Assembly: GCF_018224955.1 (NCBI RefSeq)
Contig: NZ_JAGTUU010000002.1
Span: 124,001 to 188,000, forward strand
DNA length: 64,000 nucleotides
Reading direction: 5' to 3'
Source of the DNA: Thetidibacter halocola
GTDB lineage: Bacteria > Pseudomonadota > Alphaproteobacteria > Rhodobacterales > Rhodobacteraceae
Of this stretch, positions 21,645 to 31,356 are shown one piece after another (the stretch's first letter is position 1; every line of letters starts with the position of its first letter). The notes beneath the pieces are model-generated. The model saw nothing but the letters and a program-made list of their open reading frames with translations. It was not told where the DNA came from and made no database searches. The position numbers and the translations under genes are program-made.

Positions 21645-22376
21645 ATGATCCGTGTCCTGAGCCTGATCTGCCTGCTGTTCACCCCGGTCGCGCTGCGCGC
21701 CGAGGGGCCGACAGTGTTCGCCGCGTCCAGTCTCAAGACCGCGCTCGACCTGATTGCCGAAGACTATGGCGCGGCAACCGGGCAGACCGTGACCCTGTCT
21801 TATGCGGGCACCTCGGCGCTGGCCCGGCAGATCCAGTTCGGCGCGCCAGCCGACCTGTACATTTCGGCCAATGCCGAGTGGATGGATGTCTTGCAGGAAC
21901 AGGCTCTGATCCTGCCGGAAAGCCGCGTCGACCTGCTTGGCAACCGGCTGGTGCTGATCGGCCCGGCGGGTGCGGCGCCGATCGACATGGCTGCGCCGCT
22001 GCCACAAGGACGGATCGCCATGGCCCTTGTCGAGGCGGTGCCCGCCGGGATCTATGGCAAGGCCGCGCTCGAGTCGTTGGGCCTGTGGGACGCGGCAGAG
22101 CCGAACGTGGTGCAGACCGACAACGTGCGCGCCGCGCTGGCGCTGGTCGCGCTGGGCGAGGCGCAGCTGGGAGTCGTCTATGCCAGCGATGCCGTGGCAG
22201 AGCCGCGCGTGACCGTTCTGGCGGAGTTTCCCGCGGACAGCCATCCGCCCATCGTCTACCCGGCGGCCATCGTCGCGCCCGGCAAGCCCGAGGCGCGGGC
22301 CTTTCTGGATCACCTGGCCGGCCCGCAGGCCCGTGCGGTTTTCGATGCGCAGGGTTTCCTGCCGCTGACGGACTAG
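21645..22376 (+). CDS. modA: Molybdate ABC transporter, periplasmic binding protein
   Basis: 243-residue secreted binding protein. The signal peptide MIRVLSLICLLFTPVALRAE is followed by VFAASSLKTALDLIAEDY, the ModA first-strand ligand region, and later by GIYGKAALESLG and ARAFLDHL. ATG 21645 gives a clean signal peptide; the open frame to 21528 is only the upstream gene's antiphase. First gene of modABC; modB starts 4 bases after its stop. No clear ModE-type operator was seen upstream. Confidence 0.93.
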   Translation: MIRVLSLICLLFTPVALRAEGPTVFAASSLKTALDLIAEDYGAATGQTVTLSYAGTSALARQIQFGAPADLYISANAEWMDVLQEQALILPESRVDLLGNRLVLIGPAGAAPIDMAAPLPQGRIAMALVEAVPAGIYGKAALESLGLWDAAEPNVVQTDNVRAALALVALGEAQLGVVYASDAVAEPRVTVLAEFPADSHPPIVYPAAIVAPGKPEARAFLDHLAGPQARAVFDAQGFLPLTD

Positions 22377-22380
22377 CCGC

Positions 22381-23073
22381 ATGGGCTGGCTCTCGGAACA
22401 GGAGTGGGCCGCCGTCGCTCTGTCGCTCAAGGTCGCATTCTGGGCCGTGGCCCTGTCACTACCCCTGGGCATCTGGGTCGCCCATCTTCTGGCGCGGCGT
22501 GATTTCCCGGGCAAGCAGATCGTCAACGGCCTCGTCCACCTGCCGCTGATCCTGCCGCCCGTCGTCACCGGCTACCTGCTGTTGCTGAGTTTCGGCACGA
22601 AAGGCCCCATCGGGGCCCTGCTGGAGCCGTTGGGCATCGTCTTTGCCTTTCGCTGGACGGGCGCGGCACTTGCGGCGGCGATCATGGCCTTTCCGCTGAT
22701 GGTGCGCGCGATCCGCCTGTCGATCGAGGCAGTGGACCCGAAACTGGAACAGGCCGCCGCCACGCTGGGCGCCTCTCGCGGCTGGGTGTTTCTAACCGTC
22801 ACGCTGCCGCTGACCTTGCCGGGCATCATCGCGGGCGCGATTCTGGCCTTCGCCAAGGCGATGGGGGAATTCGGCGCGACGATCACTTTCGTCTCGAACA
22901 TCCCCGGCCAGACGCAGACCCTGCCCTCGGCGATCTACGCCTTTCTCCAGGTGCCGGGGGGCGAGGCCTCGGCCATGCGGCTCGTCATCGTGTCCATCGT
23001 CATCGCCTTCGCCGCGCTGATCGCGTCCGAGGCATTGGCGCGCCGGGCCTCGCGCAGGGTGGGCGGTGCATGA
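22381..23073 (+). CDS. modB: Molybdate ABC transporter permease
   Basis: 230-residue inner-membrane permease with about five or six transmembrane segments and the ABC-contact EAA loop (EQAAATLGASRGWVFLTVTLPL). RDFPGKQIVNGLVHLPLILPPVVTGY (first and last portions) is the ModB-typical first loop. It ends with a 4-base ATGA overlap into modC, supporting coupled translation. Confidence 0.94.
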   Translation: MGWLSEQEWAAVALSLKVAFWAVALSLPLGIWVAHLLARRDFPGKQIVNGLVHLPLILPPVVTGYLLLLSFGTKGPIGALLEPLGIVFAFRWTGAALAAAIMAFPLMVRAIRLSIEAVDPKLEQAAATLGASRGWVFLTVTLPLTLPGIIAGAILAFAKAMGEFGATITFVSNIPGQTQTLPSAIYAFLQVPGGEASAMRLVIVSIVIAFAALIASEALARRASRRVGGA

Positions 23074-24155
23074 CGCTGTCGGTTGACCTGACCCACCGTT
23101 TTGCCGGTTTTTCACTGAACGTGGCTTTCGACGCGCCGCCGGGCGTCACGGTTCTGTTCGGCCGATCCGGGTCGGGCAAGACCAGCGTGGTGAACGCTGT
23201 GGCGGGTCTTTTTGCGCCGGAACAGGGTCGCATCGTTCTGGATAAAACGCTGCTGTTCGACGCCACCTCGCGCGTATCCGTGCCGGTGCATCGGCGTCGG
23301 CTTGGCTACATCTTTCAGGAGGGGCGGCTGTTCCCGCACCTGACCGTGCGGCAGAACCTGGCCTACGGGCGATGGTTCGCGCCCAAGGAGGCGAACCATG
23401 CCGACTTGGGCCAGATAGTCGATCTTCTGGGGATTGGGCCGTTGCTGGATCGACGCCCCGGCGCCCTGTCGGGCGGCGAAAAACAGCGCGTCGCCATCGG
23501 GCGCGCCTTGTTGTCCGCGCCGCGCATGATCCTGGCGGACGAACCGCTGGCCGCGCTGGACGATGCCAGGAAGGCCGAGATCCTGCCCTATCTCGAGCGT
23601 CTGCGCGACGTGATGCAAGTGCCGATGCTCTACGTTACCCATTCCGCAGCCGAGGTCGCGCGGCTGGCGACCACGGTTGTCGTGCTGGAAGGTGGCCGCG
23701 TGATACGGCAGGGCGGCGCGGCCGAGGTGCTGGCCGATCCGCTGGTCACGCCGACTGGGATCCGCGCGGTGGGTGCGGTGCTCGAGGCGCGGGTGAAGGT
23801 GCATCATGCCGACGGACTGACCGAGCTCGAGGCGGGAAACCAATCCCTGTTCCTGCCCAGGGTGCCCCAGTCGCCCGGCAGCGCGCTGCGCATCCGCATT
23901 CCCGCGCAGGACGTGATCCTGGCACGTCACCGGCCCGATGGGCTGTCGGCGCTGAACATCCTGCGTGGCACCGTGCGCCATGTCCGTGCAGGCGAGGGGC
24001 CCGGCGCGCTGGTGACGCTGGACACGTCGGCGGGGCCGGTTCTGGCGCGGGTCACGCGGCGCTCGGCGCAGGCGCTCGGCCTTGTCGAGGGGGTCGAGGC
24101 CTGGGCGATCATCAAGACTGTCGCCCTTGCCCCCACCGACATCGGCGGGCCTTGA
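23070..24155 (+). CDS. modC: Molybdate ABC transporter ATP-binding protein
   Basis: 361-residue ATPase. Walker A GRSGSGKTS at about residues 31-39, signature LSGGEKQRVAIGRALL, Walker B MILADEPLAALD, then a C-terminal TOBE (molybdopterin-binding-like) domain from about residue 290. The arrangement and length fit ModC. The next gene, an SDR, begins 32 bases later and may be in the same transcript. Confidence 0.95.
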   Translation: MTLSVDLTHRFAGFSLNVAFDAPPGVTVLFGRSGSGKTSVVNAVAGLFAPEQGRIVLDKTLLFDATSRVSVPVHRRRLGYIFQEGRLFPHLTVRQNLAYGRWFAPKEANHADLGQIVDLLGIGPLLDRRPGALSGGEKQRVAIGRALLSAPRMILADEPLAALDDARKAEILPYLERLRDVMQVPMLYVTHSAAEVARLATTVVVLEGGRVIRQGGAAEVLADPLVTPTGIRAVGAVLEARVKVHHADGLTELEAGNQSLFLPRVPQSPGSALRIRIPAQDVILARHRPDGLSALNILRGTVRHVRAGEGPGALVTLDTSAGPVLARVTRRSAQALGLVEGVEAWAIIKTVALAPTDIGGP

Positions 24156-24187
24156 AGCGGCACCGCGCGGGCCTAGATCGCGCGGTC

Positions 24188-24853
24188 ATGGAACGCGCAT
24201 TGATCATCGGGAATACGGGCGGAATCGGATCTTCTGTGCAGGCGCGCTTGCATGCGCAGGGTATCGCAGTCACTGGTCTGTCGCGGTCGCGCGACGGGCT
24301 GGATGTCACGGACGAGGCCAGTATAGAAACTGTTTTCGGCAGACTGGATGGGTCTTTCGACCTGATCTTCGTGGCGACCGGCGCGCTGGAGATCGGCGGG
24401 GTCGAGCCGGAAAAGACCCTGCGCGCAGTCACGGCGCAAGCTCTGGCGGACCAGTTTGCGCTGAACGCGGCGGGGCCCATGCTGATTCTGAAACACGCTC
24501 TGCCACTGATCGCACGGGACAGGCTTGCCGTTTTCGCCGCGCTTTCGGCCCGTGTGGGCAGCATCGGCGACAACCGCCTGGGCGGCTGGCATTCCTACCG
24601 TGCCGCCAAGTCTGCGCTGAACCAGCTGATGCACGGCGCCGCGATCGAGCTGGCGCGGACGCACAAGCAGCTGTGCGTCGCCTGCCTGCACCCGGGCACG
24701 GTGCAGACGGCTTTTACCGAGAAATACCTGGGCCGTCATCCCTCGGTCACCGCCGATCATGCTGCCGAACGGCTGGTGGACGTGCTGTCGCGCCTGACGC
24801 CGCAGTACACGGGCGGCTTCTATGACTACGCGATGAAGGAGATCCCGTGGTGA
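24188..24853 (+). CDS. SDR family oxidoreductase
   Basis: 221-residue short-chain dehydrogenase-like protein. N-terminal cofactor loop LIIGNTGGIGSSV, NAAGPM, and catalytic YRAAKSALNQLM (Tyr and Lys of YxxxK). Similar proteins are often annotated as C-factor/CsgA-like. Its substrate is unknown. It ends overlapping the GTG start of the cryptochrome gene, so the two are translationally coupled, hinting at a joint light- or stress-response role (inference). Confidence 0.85.
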   Translation: MERALIIGNTGGIGSSVQARLHAQGIAVTGLSRSRDGLDVTDEASIETVFGRLDGSFDLIFVATGALEIGGVEPEKTLRAVTAQALADQFALNAAGPMLILKHALPLIARDRLAVFAALSARVGSIGDNRLGGWHSYRAAKSALNQLMHGAAIELARTHKQLCVACLHPGTVQTAFTEKYLGRHPSVTADHAAERLVDVLSRLTPQYTGGFYDYAMKEIPW

Positions 24854-26376
24854 GCCGGCTTGTCCTGGTCCTGGGCGACCAGTTGTCGGACTCGCTTTCT
24901 GCCCTGCGCGCGGCGGACAAGACGTGCGATATCGTGGTGATGGCCGAGGTGGCAGAGGAAACCTCATACGTCCGGCACCACCCCAAGAAGATCGCCCTGA
25001 TCCTTGCCGCCATGCGCAAGTTCGCCGCCCGCCTGCGCGCCGACGGCTGGGACATCCGCTATGCAGAGTTGGATGACACCAACAATGCGGGCTCAATTCC
25101 AGCGGAATTGCTGCGCCGGGCCGAGGAAGCCGGCGCGACCGAGGTGATCGCGACTGAGCCCGGCGAATGGCGCCTGATCGAAGCCCTGCAGGCCACGCCC
25201 CTGAAACTGCGGTTGCTGGAGGATGACCGCTTTATCGCCTCGCACCGTGATTTCGAAGGTTGGGCCGAGGGCAAGAAGGCGCTGCGGATGGAATATTTCT
25301 ATCGAGACATGCGCCGCAAGACGGGCATGTTGATGGACGGGGATCAGCCCGAGGGCGGCCAGTGGAATTATGACCACGACAACCGCAAACCCGCCCCGGA
25401 CAGCGTAAGCTTTTCCGGCCCGATGCAGTTCACGCCCGATGAGACGGTCGAGCAGGTGCTGGACCTGGTCGAGACGCGGTTTGGCAATCACTACGGCAAA
25501 CTGCGGCCGTTCTGGTTTGCCACCGACCAGGAGCAGGCACGCCGCGCGCTGACGCATTTCATCAAGGGCGCGCTGCCGAAATTCGGCGACTACCAGGACG
25601 CGATGCTGGATGGGAACCGCTTCCTGTATCACGCGGTTATCGCGGCCTATCTCAACATCGGCCTGCTGGACCCGGTCGAAGTCTGCCGTGCTGCCGAAGA
25701 CGCCTATCGCGCGGGTGCCGCTCCGCTGAACGCTGTCGAGGGGTTCATCCGCCAGATCATTGGCTGGCGGGAATACGTGCGGGGCATCTATTTCCGCGAG
25801 GGGCCGGATTACACGCGCCGCAATGTGTTGGGTCACACCCGTGCGCTGCCCGAGTTCTACTGGACTGGCCAGACCGACATGCGCTGTGTCGCCAAGGCCG
25901 TCCAACAGACGATGGACGAGGCCTATGCCCACCACATCCAGCGGCTGATGGTGACGGGGAATTTCGGGCTTTTGGCTGGGATAGAGCCGCATGCGCTGCA
26001 CGAGTGGTATCTGGCAGTCTACATGGACGCGTTCGAATGGGTCGAGGCGCCGAACACCGTGGGCATGAGCCAGTTCGCCGATGGCGGCATCATCGCGTCC
26101 AAGCCTTACGTGAGTTCGGGCAATTACATCGCCAAGATGTCGGATCATTGCGCGCATTGCCGCTACAGCGTGAAGGCCAAGACCGGCAAGGATGCCTGCC
26201 CGTTCAACCTGCTGTTCTGGCATTTCATGGACCGCCACCGCGACCGGTTCCAGAACAACCCGCGCATGGCGCAGATGTATCGCACCTTCGACCGGATGGA
26301 CGGGGACAAGCGGGAAACCGTTTTACGCGAGGCAGAGGCGTTCCTGAACCGAATGGCACAGGGCGCGCGGGTCTGA
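24847..26376 (+). CDS. Iron-sulfur bacterial cryptochrome/photolyase (FeS-BCP, CryB/PhrB type)
   Basis: 509-residue flavoprotein of the prokaryotic (6-4) photolyase/cryptochrome class. N-terminal Rossmann antenna domain (LVLVLGDQLSDSLSALRAAD), then the FAD domain with WREYVRGIYF and GNFGLLAGIEPHALHEWYLAVYMDAFEWVE (parts). Four cysteines at residues 347, 435, 438 and 451 have the spacing of the [4Fe-4S] ligands known in Agrobacterium PhrB and Rhodobacter CryB. The start is GTG (24847, or 24850). In relatives it repairs UV (6-4) lesions or modulates photosynthesis and stress genes. Confidence 0.93.
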   Translation: MVSRLVLVLGDQLSDSLSALRAADKTCDIVVMAEVAEETSYVRHHPKKIALILAAMRKFAARLRADGWDIRYAELDDTNNAGSIPAELLRRAEEAGATEVIATEPGEWRLIEALQATPLKLRLLEDDRFIASHRDFEGWAEGKKALRMEYFYRDMRRKTGMLMDGDQPEGGQWNYDHDNRKPAPDSVSFSGPMQFTPDETVEQVLDLVETRFGNHYGKLRPFWFATDQEQARRALTHFIKGALPKFGDYQDAMLDGNRFLYHAVIAAYLNIGLLDPVEVCRAAEDAYRAGAAPLNAVEGFIRQIIGWREYVRGIYFREGPDYTRRNVLGHTRALPEFYWTGQTDMRCVAKAVQQTMDEAYAHHIQRLMVTGNFGLLAGIEPHALHEWYLAVYMDAFEWVEAPNTVGMSQFADGGIIASKPYVSSGNYIAKMSDHCAHCRYSVKAKTGKDACPFNLLFWHFMDRHRDRFQNNPRMAQMYRTFDRMDGDKRETVLREAEAFLNRMAQGARV

Positions 26377-26409
26377 CCCGGTCGCGCCCCTCTTTGGCCG
26401 GAACAGAGT

Positions 26410-27879
26410 CTAGTTATTGGCAGGAGCTTCGGTCGGACCGCCTTCGGTCGTGCCCTCAGGGGTGGCCTGTGCCGGGGTGACGCGGGCGGTGGCGCTGTTC
26501 AGAGCACCGTTGATCCATTCGCCCGCGGCCTGTTCGCCGGTGGCATAGCGCATCGTGCCTTCGCCCTGGCGCTTGCCGCTGACGAACGTGCCCTCGTAGA
26601 CATCGCCATTGGCGTAGGTGGCGACGCCCGTTCCGCTGATCTCGCCCTTGTCCCACTGGCCGACGTAAGAGAACCCGTTTGACATCGTGATCGTGCCCTC
26701 GCCGTGGCGCTGGCCGTCCCGGAACTGACCCTCGTAGACGGTGCCGTCGGCATAGGTCGCGCGGCCAGTGCCGTGGCGTTCGCCATCCTTCCAGTCACCC
26801 TCGTAGCGGTAGCCGTCGGGATAGGTCATCACGCCATAGCCGTCGTTTCGGGCGTTGCGGAAACCGCCGGTATAGACCAGCCCGTTGGGATAGGTGGCGG
26901 TGCCCTGGCCCTCGATCACGCCATCGACCCAGTCGCCCTCATAGGTGGCGCCGTCGGGATAGGTGATCTTGCCCTTGCCGTTGGCCAGGTCGCCGCGGAA
27001 CTCTCCGGCATAGACCGAGCCGTCGGGATAGGTAACGCTACCTTGGCCTTCGATCTGGCCGGCGACCCATTGACCCTCGTAGCGGTAGCCGTCGGCTCCC
27101 ATGAAGGTGCCCTGTCCGTGGCGCTGATCGTTGTCGAAGGCGCCGTCATAGATGTCGCCATTGGCATAGGTGACTTTCCCGCGCCCCTCGCGCCGGCCAT
27201 CGACCAGCGCGCCTTCATAGACGTCGCCATTGGGCTGGGTCAGCTTGCCCTGCCCGTCGATCTGTCCGTCGCGCCAGGTGCCCTCGTAGATCAGCCCGTC
27301 GGGCATGGTCAGCTTGCCCAGCCCGTCGCGCTCGCCATCGGCGACGCGGCCGTCATAGACCGATCCGTCGGGATAGGTGATCTTTGACTCGCCCTCCTTG
27401 ACCCCGTTCACCCAGGCGCCGTCGTAGACATAGCCATCCGGCGCGGTCATCAGGCCCCGCCCGTGATGCAGCGCGTTCTTGAACGAACCTTCATAGCGCA
27501 CGCCATTGGCATAGATCGCAGTGCCCTGGCCGGTGATCTTGCCATCGACCCAGGTGCCCTCATAGGTACCGCCATCGGCAAAGGTGATCTTGCCGACGCC
27601 CTCTGGCTTGCCCTTGGCGAACTGGCCGACATAGACCGACCCGTTGGGAAACCGCGCGACGCCCTCGCCACGGATCTCTCCATCCACCCATTCGCCGGCG
27701 TATTCGTAGCCGTTGGGCAGGCGATAGGTGCCCGTGCCGTGCTGCAAGCCGTCCTTGAACGTGCCTTCATAGACGCCGCCATCGTCATATTGCTTGACCT
27801 GCACGTCGCCATCCTGCGCCGCTGCGGCGCTGGCCAGTGCGGCCGCGATGACGAGGGGTAGGATGCCTGTGATCTTCAT
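26410..27879 (-). CDS. Secreted MORN-repeat protein (19 tandem units)
   Basis: 489 residues: a signal peptide (MKITGILPLVIAAALASAAA) followed almost entirely by 19 tandem units of about 23 residues with the pattern YPDGxxYEGxWxDGxxxGxG; the last unit is degenerate, then a short low-complexity tail rich in Thr/Pro/Glu. MORN repeats form beta-hairpin arrays; in eukaryotes they bind lipids or scaffold, and in bacteria their role is mostly unknown. The ATG at 27877-27879 is chosen because it begins a proper signal peptide. It is convergent with the cryptochrome gene and divergent from nadE. Confidence 0.92.
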   Translation of the reverse strand: MKITGILPLVIAAALASAAAAQDGDVQVKQYDDGGVYEGTFKDGLQHGTGTYRLPNGYEYAGEWVDGEIRGEGVARFPNGSVYVGQFAKGKPEGVGKITFADGGTYEGTWVDGKITGQGTAIYANGVRYEGSFKNALHHGRGLMTAPDGYVYDGAWVNGVKEGESKITYPDGSVYDGRVADGERDGLGKLTMPDGLIYEGTWRDGQIDGQGKLTQPNGDVYEGALVDGRREGRGKVTYANGDIYDGAFDNDQRHGQGTFMGADGYRYEGQWVAGQIEGQGSVTYPDGSVYAGEFRGDLANGKGKITYPDGATYEGDWVDGVIEGQGTATYPNGLVYTGGFRNARNDGYGVMTYPDGYRYEGDWKDGERHGTGRATYADGTVYEGQFRDGQRHGEGTITMSNGFSYVGQWDKGEISGTGVATYANGDVYEGTFVSGKRQGEGTMRYATGEQAAGEWINGALNSATARVTPAQATPEGTTEGGPTEAPANN

Positions 27880-28040
27880 GCCTGCGCGCCCCGGTTGAGG
27901 GTGTTCTGGTAGGATGCCGGGAAGGTAAAGGAGCGGGCAGGGCGGGGCAATCTCTTTTGCCCGGACGGGCGGGGATCGGCAAACCGCTTCCCCTCGCGGT
28001 GTCATCTGCTATGTGGGCGAACAGGATGAAAGGGCACGTC

Positions 28041-29702
28041 ATGACCGACCGTTTCCGCCTGACGATGGCGCAGCTGAACCCGACCGTGGGCGATCTTGCC
28101 GGCAATGCCGCCAAGGCCCGCGAGGCGTGGTTGCAGGGCAAGGAGGCCGGGGCCGACCTGGTGGCCCTGCCCGAGATGTTCATCACCGGCTACCAGACTC
28201 AGGACCTGATCCTGAAGCCCGGCTTTGTCCGTGCCGCCGTCGACACGATCGAGGCGCTGGCGCGGGATTGCGCCGATGGTCCGGCGCTGTGCATTGGCGG
28301 TCCTTGCCCGGGCGAGGACATGCGCCTGCACAACAGCTATTACACGTTGCAGGGCGGGCAGGTCGCCGCCGTGGTGCACAAGTTCTTCCTGCCCAACTTC
28401 AACGTCTTCGACGAGGTGCGGCTGTTCTCGCGCTCGCGGATGCAGGGGCCGGTCGCGGTGAGCGGCGTGCGCATCGGCATGCCGGTCTGCGAGGATGCCT
28501 GGTATCCCGACGTCGTCGAGGCGCTGGAGGAATCCGGGGCCGAGATCCTGCTGGTGCCTAACGGCTCGCCCTATTTCCGCAAGAAGATGGAGACGAGGCA
28601 GAACCATATGGTCGCCCGCGTCGTCGAAAGCGGGTTGCCACTGGTCTACCTGAACATGGTGGGAGGGCAGGACGACCAGGTATTCGATGGCGCGTCCTTT
28701 GTTCTGAATCCGCATGGCAAGCCGGCGGCGCAGTTGCCCTTCATCGACGACTGCGTGACGCATGTGGATTTCGTGCGTGGCCCTGACGGCTGGAAGGCCG
28801 AGGACGGACTGTTCACGCATTATCCCGACGAATGGGAGGCCGATTACCGCGTGATGGTCACCAGCTTGCGCGACTATTGCGCCAAGACCGGCTTCGGCAA
28901 GGTTCTGTTGGGCATGTCGGGTGGCGTGGACTCGGCGCTGGTGGCGACGATCGCGGTCGATGCGCTGGGCGCGGAAAACGTGCGCTGCGTGATGCTGCCC
29001 TCGGAATACACCTCGCAGCACTCGCTTGAGGATGCCAAGGCCTGCGCAACGGCGCTGGGGTGCCGCTATGACTTCGTCCCGATCAGCGAGGGGCGCGCCG
29101 CGATTTCGGCCACGCTGGAGCCGCTTTTCAAGGGCACCCAACCCGACCTGACAGAGGAAAACATCCAGTCGCGTCTGCGCGGTCTGCTGCTGATGGCACT
29201 GTCGAACAAGTTCGGGGAAATGCTGCTGACCACCGGCAACAAGTCCGAGGTGGCGGTGGGCTATGCCACGATCTACGGCGACATGGCGGGCGGCTACAAC
29301 CCGATCAAGGATCTGTACAAGACCCGCGTGTTCGAGACCTGCCGCTGGCGCAATGCCAATCACCGCGACTGGATGATGGGCCCGGGCGGAGAGGTCATTC
29401 CCGACCGCATCATCACCAAGCCCCCCAGCGCCGAGTTGCGCGCCGACCAGAAGGACAGCGATTCGCTGCCCGATTACCCGGTGCTGGATGCCATCCTCGA
29501 TATCCTGGTGGAGCAGGAGGGCAGCATCGCCGAGTGCGTCGCAGCAGGCTACGAGCGTGCCGATGCCCAGCGGGTCGAACGCCTGCTGTATCTCAGCGAG
29601 TACAAGCGGTTCCAGTCCGCCCCCGGCGCTCGCCTGACGCGGCGCGCCTTCTGGCTGGACCGGCGCTATCCCATCGTGAACCGTTGGCGGGATCCGACAT
29701 GA
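28041..29702 (+). CDS. nadE: Glutamine-dependent NAD(+) synthetase
   Basis: 553 residues, two domains. The N-terminal glutaminase has the nitrilase triad: Glu in ALPEMFITGYQ, Lys in VVHKFFLPN, Cys in VCEDAWYP. The C-terminal synthetase has the PP-loop GMSGGVDSALVATIAV and ITKPPSAELRADQKDSDSLP. It amidates deamido-NAD using glutamine-derived ammonia. ATG 28041 has AAAGGG 6 bases before it. Stop overlaps the next gene's ATG (ATGA). Confidence 0.96.
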   Translation: MTDRFRLTMAQLNPTVGDLAGNAAKAREAWLQGKEAGADLVALPEMFITGYQTQDLILKPGFVRAAVDTIEALARDCADGPALCIGGPCPGEDMRLHNSYYTLQGGQVAAVVHKFFLPNFNVFDEVRLFSRSRMQGPVAVSGVRIGMPVCEDAWYPDVVEALEESGAEILLVPNGSPYFRKKMETRQNHMVARVVESGLPLVYLNMVGGQDDQVFDGASFVLNPHGKPAAQLPFIDDCVTHVDFVRGPDGWKAEDGLFTHYPDEWEADYRVMVTSLRDYCAKTGFGKVLLGMSGGVDSALVATIAVDALGAENVRCVMLPSEYTSQHSLEDAKACATALGCRYDFVPISEGRAAISATLEPLFKGTQPDLTEENIQSRLRGLLLMALSNKFGEMLLTTGNKSEVAVGYATIYGDMAGGYNPIKDLYKTRVFETCRWRNANHRDWMMGPGGEVIPDRIITKPPSAELRADQKDSDSLPDYPVLDAILDILVEQEGSIAECVAAGYERADAQRVERLLYLSEYKRFQSAPGARLTRRAFWLDRRYPIVNRWRDPT

Positions 29703-30571
29703 CGATCTTCAACCTCGGCTCGATCAACGCCGACCTGTTCTATCGCGTGCCGCATCTGCCCGGACCGGGCGAGACGCTTGCCGCCACCGCGTTCTCTCGC
29801 GGGCTGGGTGGCAAGGGCGCGAACATGTCGGTCGCCGCTGCGCGGGCGGCGGCGCGCTGCGTGCATGTGGGAGCAGTGGGGGCCGACGGGCGCTGGGCGG
29901 TCGAGCGGCTGACGGAATATGGCGTCGATACGCGCCATATCGTGACGCTGGACGAGGCGACGGGCCATGCGATCATCGCCGTCGACGAGGGCGGCGAAAA
30001 CGCGATCATCCTGCATCCGGGGGCCAATCGGGCCTTGTCAGAGACACATCTCGCCGCTGCGCTGGCCGAGGCGCGGGATGGCGACACGTTCCTGTTCCAG
30101 AACGAAACCAACATGCAGCGCGAGGGGGCGGAACGGGCCTCGGCGCGCGGGATGCGGGTGGCTTATGCCGCCGCGCCCTTCGACGCTGCGGCGGTGCAGT
30201 CGGTGCTGCCACTGCTGGACCTGCTGGTGCTGAACGCGGTCGAGGCGGCGCAGTTGCAGGCGGCAACGGGCCTCGCGCCCGAGGCGTTGCCGGTGCGCGA
30301 CGTGGTGGTGACGCTGGGGGCCGAAGGCTGCCGCTGGCACAACACCGACTCGGGCGAAAGTCGCGATTTCCCGGCGCCGAAGGTCGAGCCCGTCGATACG
30401 ACCGGGGCAGGCGACACGTTCACTGGCTACCTGCTGGCCGGTTTGGATCGTGGCATGCCGATGCCGCAGGCGATCAGCCAGGCGATCCGCGCGGCGGCGA
30501 TCATGGTCACGCGGCAGGGCACTGCAGACGTGATCCCTGACCTGAAGGACGTGCAGGACCTCAGCCTGTAA
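29699..30571 (+). CDS. PfkB-family carbohydrate kinase (ribokinase-like)
   Basis: 290-residue PfkB kinase. N-terminal GSINADLFYRVPHLPGPGET, GGKGANMSVAAARAAAR, and the C-terminal anion-hole/catalytic motif DTTGAGDTFTGYLLAG. The N- and C-terminal signatures fit ribokinase, but substrate cannot be fixed from sequence. It is coupled to nadE by a 4-base overlap, so a role in nucleoside or ribose salvage linked to NAD turnover is possible (inference). No transporter or regulator for ribose is nearby. Confidence 0.88.
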   Translation: MTIFNLGSINADLFYRVPHLPGPGETLAATAFSRGLGGKGANMSVAAARAAARCVHVGAVGADGRWAVERLTEYGVDTRHIVTLDEATGHAIIAVDEGGENAIILHPGANRALSETHLAAALAEARDGDTFLFQNETNMQREGAERASARGMRVAYAAAPFDAAAVQSVLPLLDLLVLNAVEAAQLQAATGLAPEALPVRDVVVTLGAEGCRWHNTDSGESRDFPAPKVEPVDTTGAGDTFTGYLLAGLDRGMPMPQAISQAIRAAAIMVTRQGTADVIPDLKDVQDLSL

Positions 30572-30590
30572 CTGGGAACGCCAATCGCCC

Positions 30591-31226
30591 CTAGTTCACG
30601 AAAGGCGCCGCATTGCCCCAGAGCTGTCTGACCCGCTGATCCCGGCCGCAGGCTTGGCGGTACCGCTTGTACGCGTCCTTGCGCGAGACATAGCCAAACC
30701 GCGTCAGCGTGCTTTCGCTGCTCTTGTAATAGCCCTGGTGATAATCCTCGGCCTTGTAGAAGGGCGCGGCGGGCAGGATCGGTGTGACGATCTTGCGGCC
30801 CAAGGCGGCCTCTGCCGCTGCCTTGGCCGCCTCTGCGGCCTGCTTTTGTGCTGAATCAGAGACGAATATCGCCGTGCGATAGCTGTCGCCCCGGTCGCAG
30901 AACTGGCCGCCCGCATCGGTCGGATCGACCGACCGGAAGAACAGGTCATACAGCTGGCGCATATCCACCCGGGCGGGATCGAAGACGATGCGCACCGCCT
31001 CGTAGTGCCCTGTGCCGCCGCGAACCACCTGCTTGTAGGTCGGATTGGCGACCGTGCCCCCGGTATAGCCCGACACCGCGTCGCGCACGCCGCGCACCTT
31101 CTCGAAATCGGCCTCGACGCACCAGAAACATCCACCCGCGACGATGATCTCGGCGGCTTCCGCACGCGGGGCGAACGCAATCGTAGTGGCCAAGGCGAAC
31201 AGGGTCAGACGAAGAAAGGCAAGCAT
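30591..31226 (-). CDS. msrA: Exported peptide methionine sulfoxide reductase MsrA
   Basis: 211 residues: signal peptide [19 protein letters not shown] ending at AEA, then the MsrA fold with catalytic [29 protein letters not shown] and [10 protein letters not shown]. It reduces methionine-S-sulfoxide. The leader implies periplasmic location, where it would repair oxidised envelope proteins. ATG at 31224-31226 is chosen for the signal peptide; the frame extends to 31286 without conservation. Divergent from the UPF0314 gene. Confidence 0.92.
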   Translation of the reverse strand: MLAFLRLTLFALATTIAFAPRAEAAEIIVAGGCFWCVEADFEKVRGVRDAVSGYTGGTVANPTYKQVVRGGTGHYEAVRIVFDPARVDMRQLYDLFFRSVDPTDAGGQFCDRGDSYRTAIFVSDSAQKQAAEAAKAAAEAALGRKIVTPILPAAPFYKAEDYHQGYYKSSESTLTRFGYVSRKDAYKRYRQACGRDQRVRQLWGNAAPFVN

Positions 31227-31356
31227 CGCGGACTCCTCTTTGGGGCGAGCCTGCGGGGTGGCGACCTTTTGGACAAGTCCTGTCATCCGTTTTCACGCCG
31301 CGTTGAACGTGCGTGATGGCTGGACAGGGCGCATCACGCGGGTGCAGGCTCTGGCC

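Noticed and set aside
26457-27780. Periodic repeats at DNA level that could suggest a CRISPR or satellite array
   Set aside because: The 69-base period is the codon image of 23-residue MORN units within one continuous reading frame; there are no unique spacers or identical repeats.
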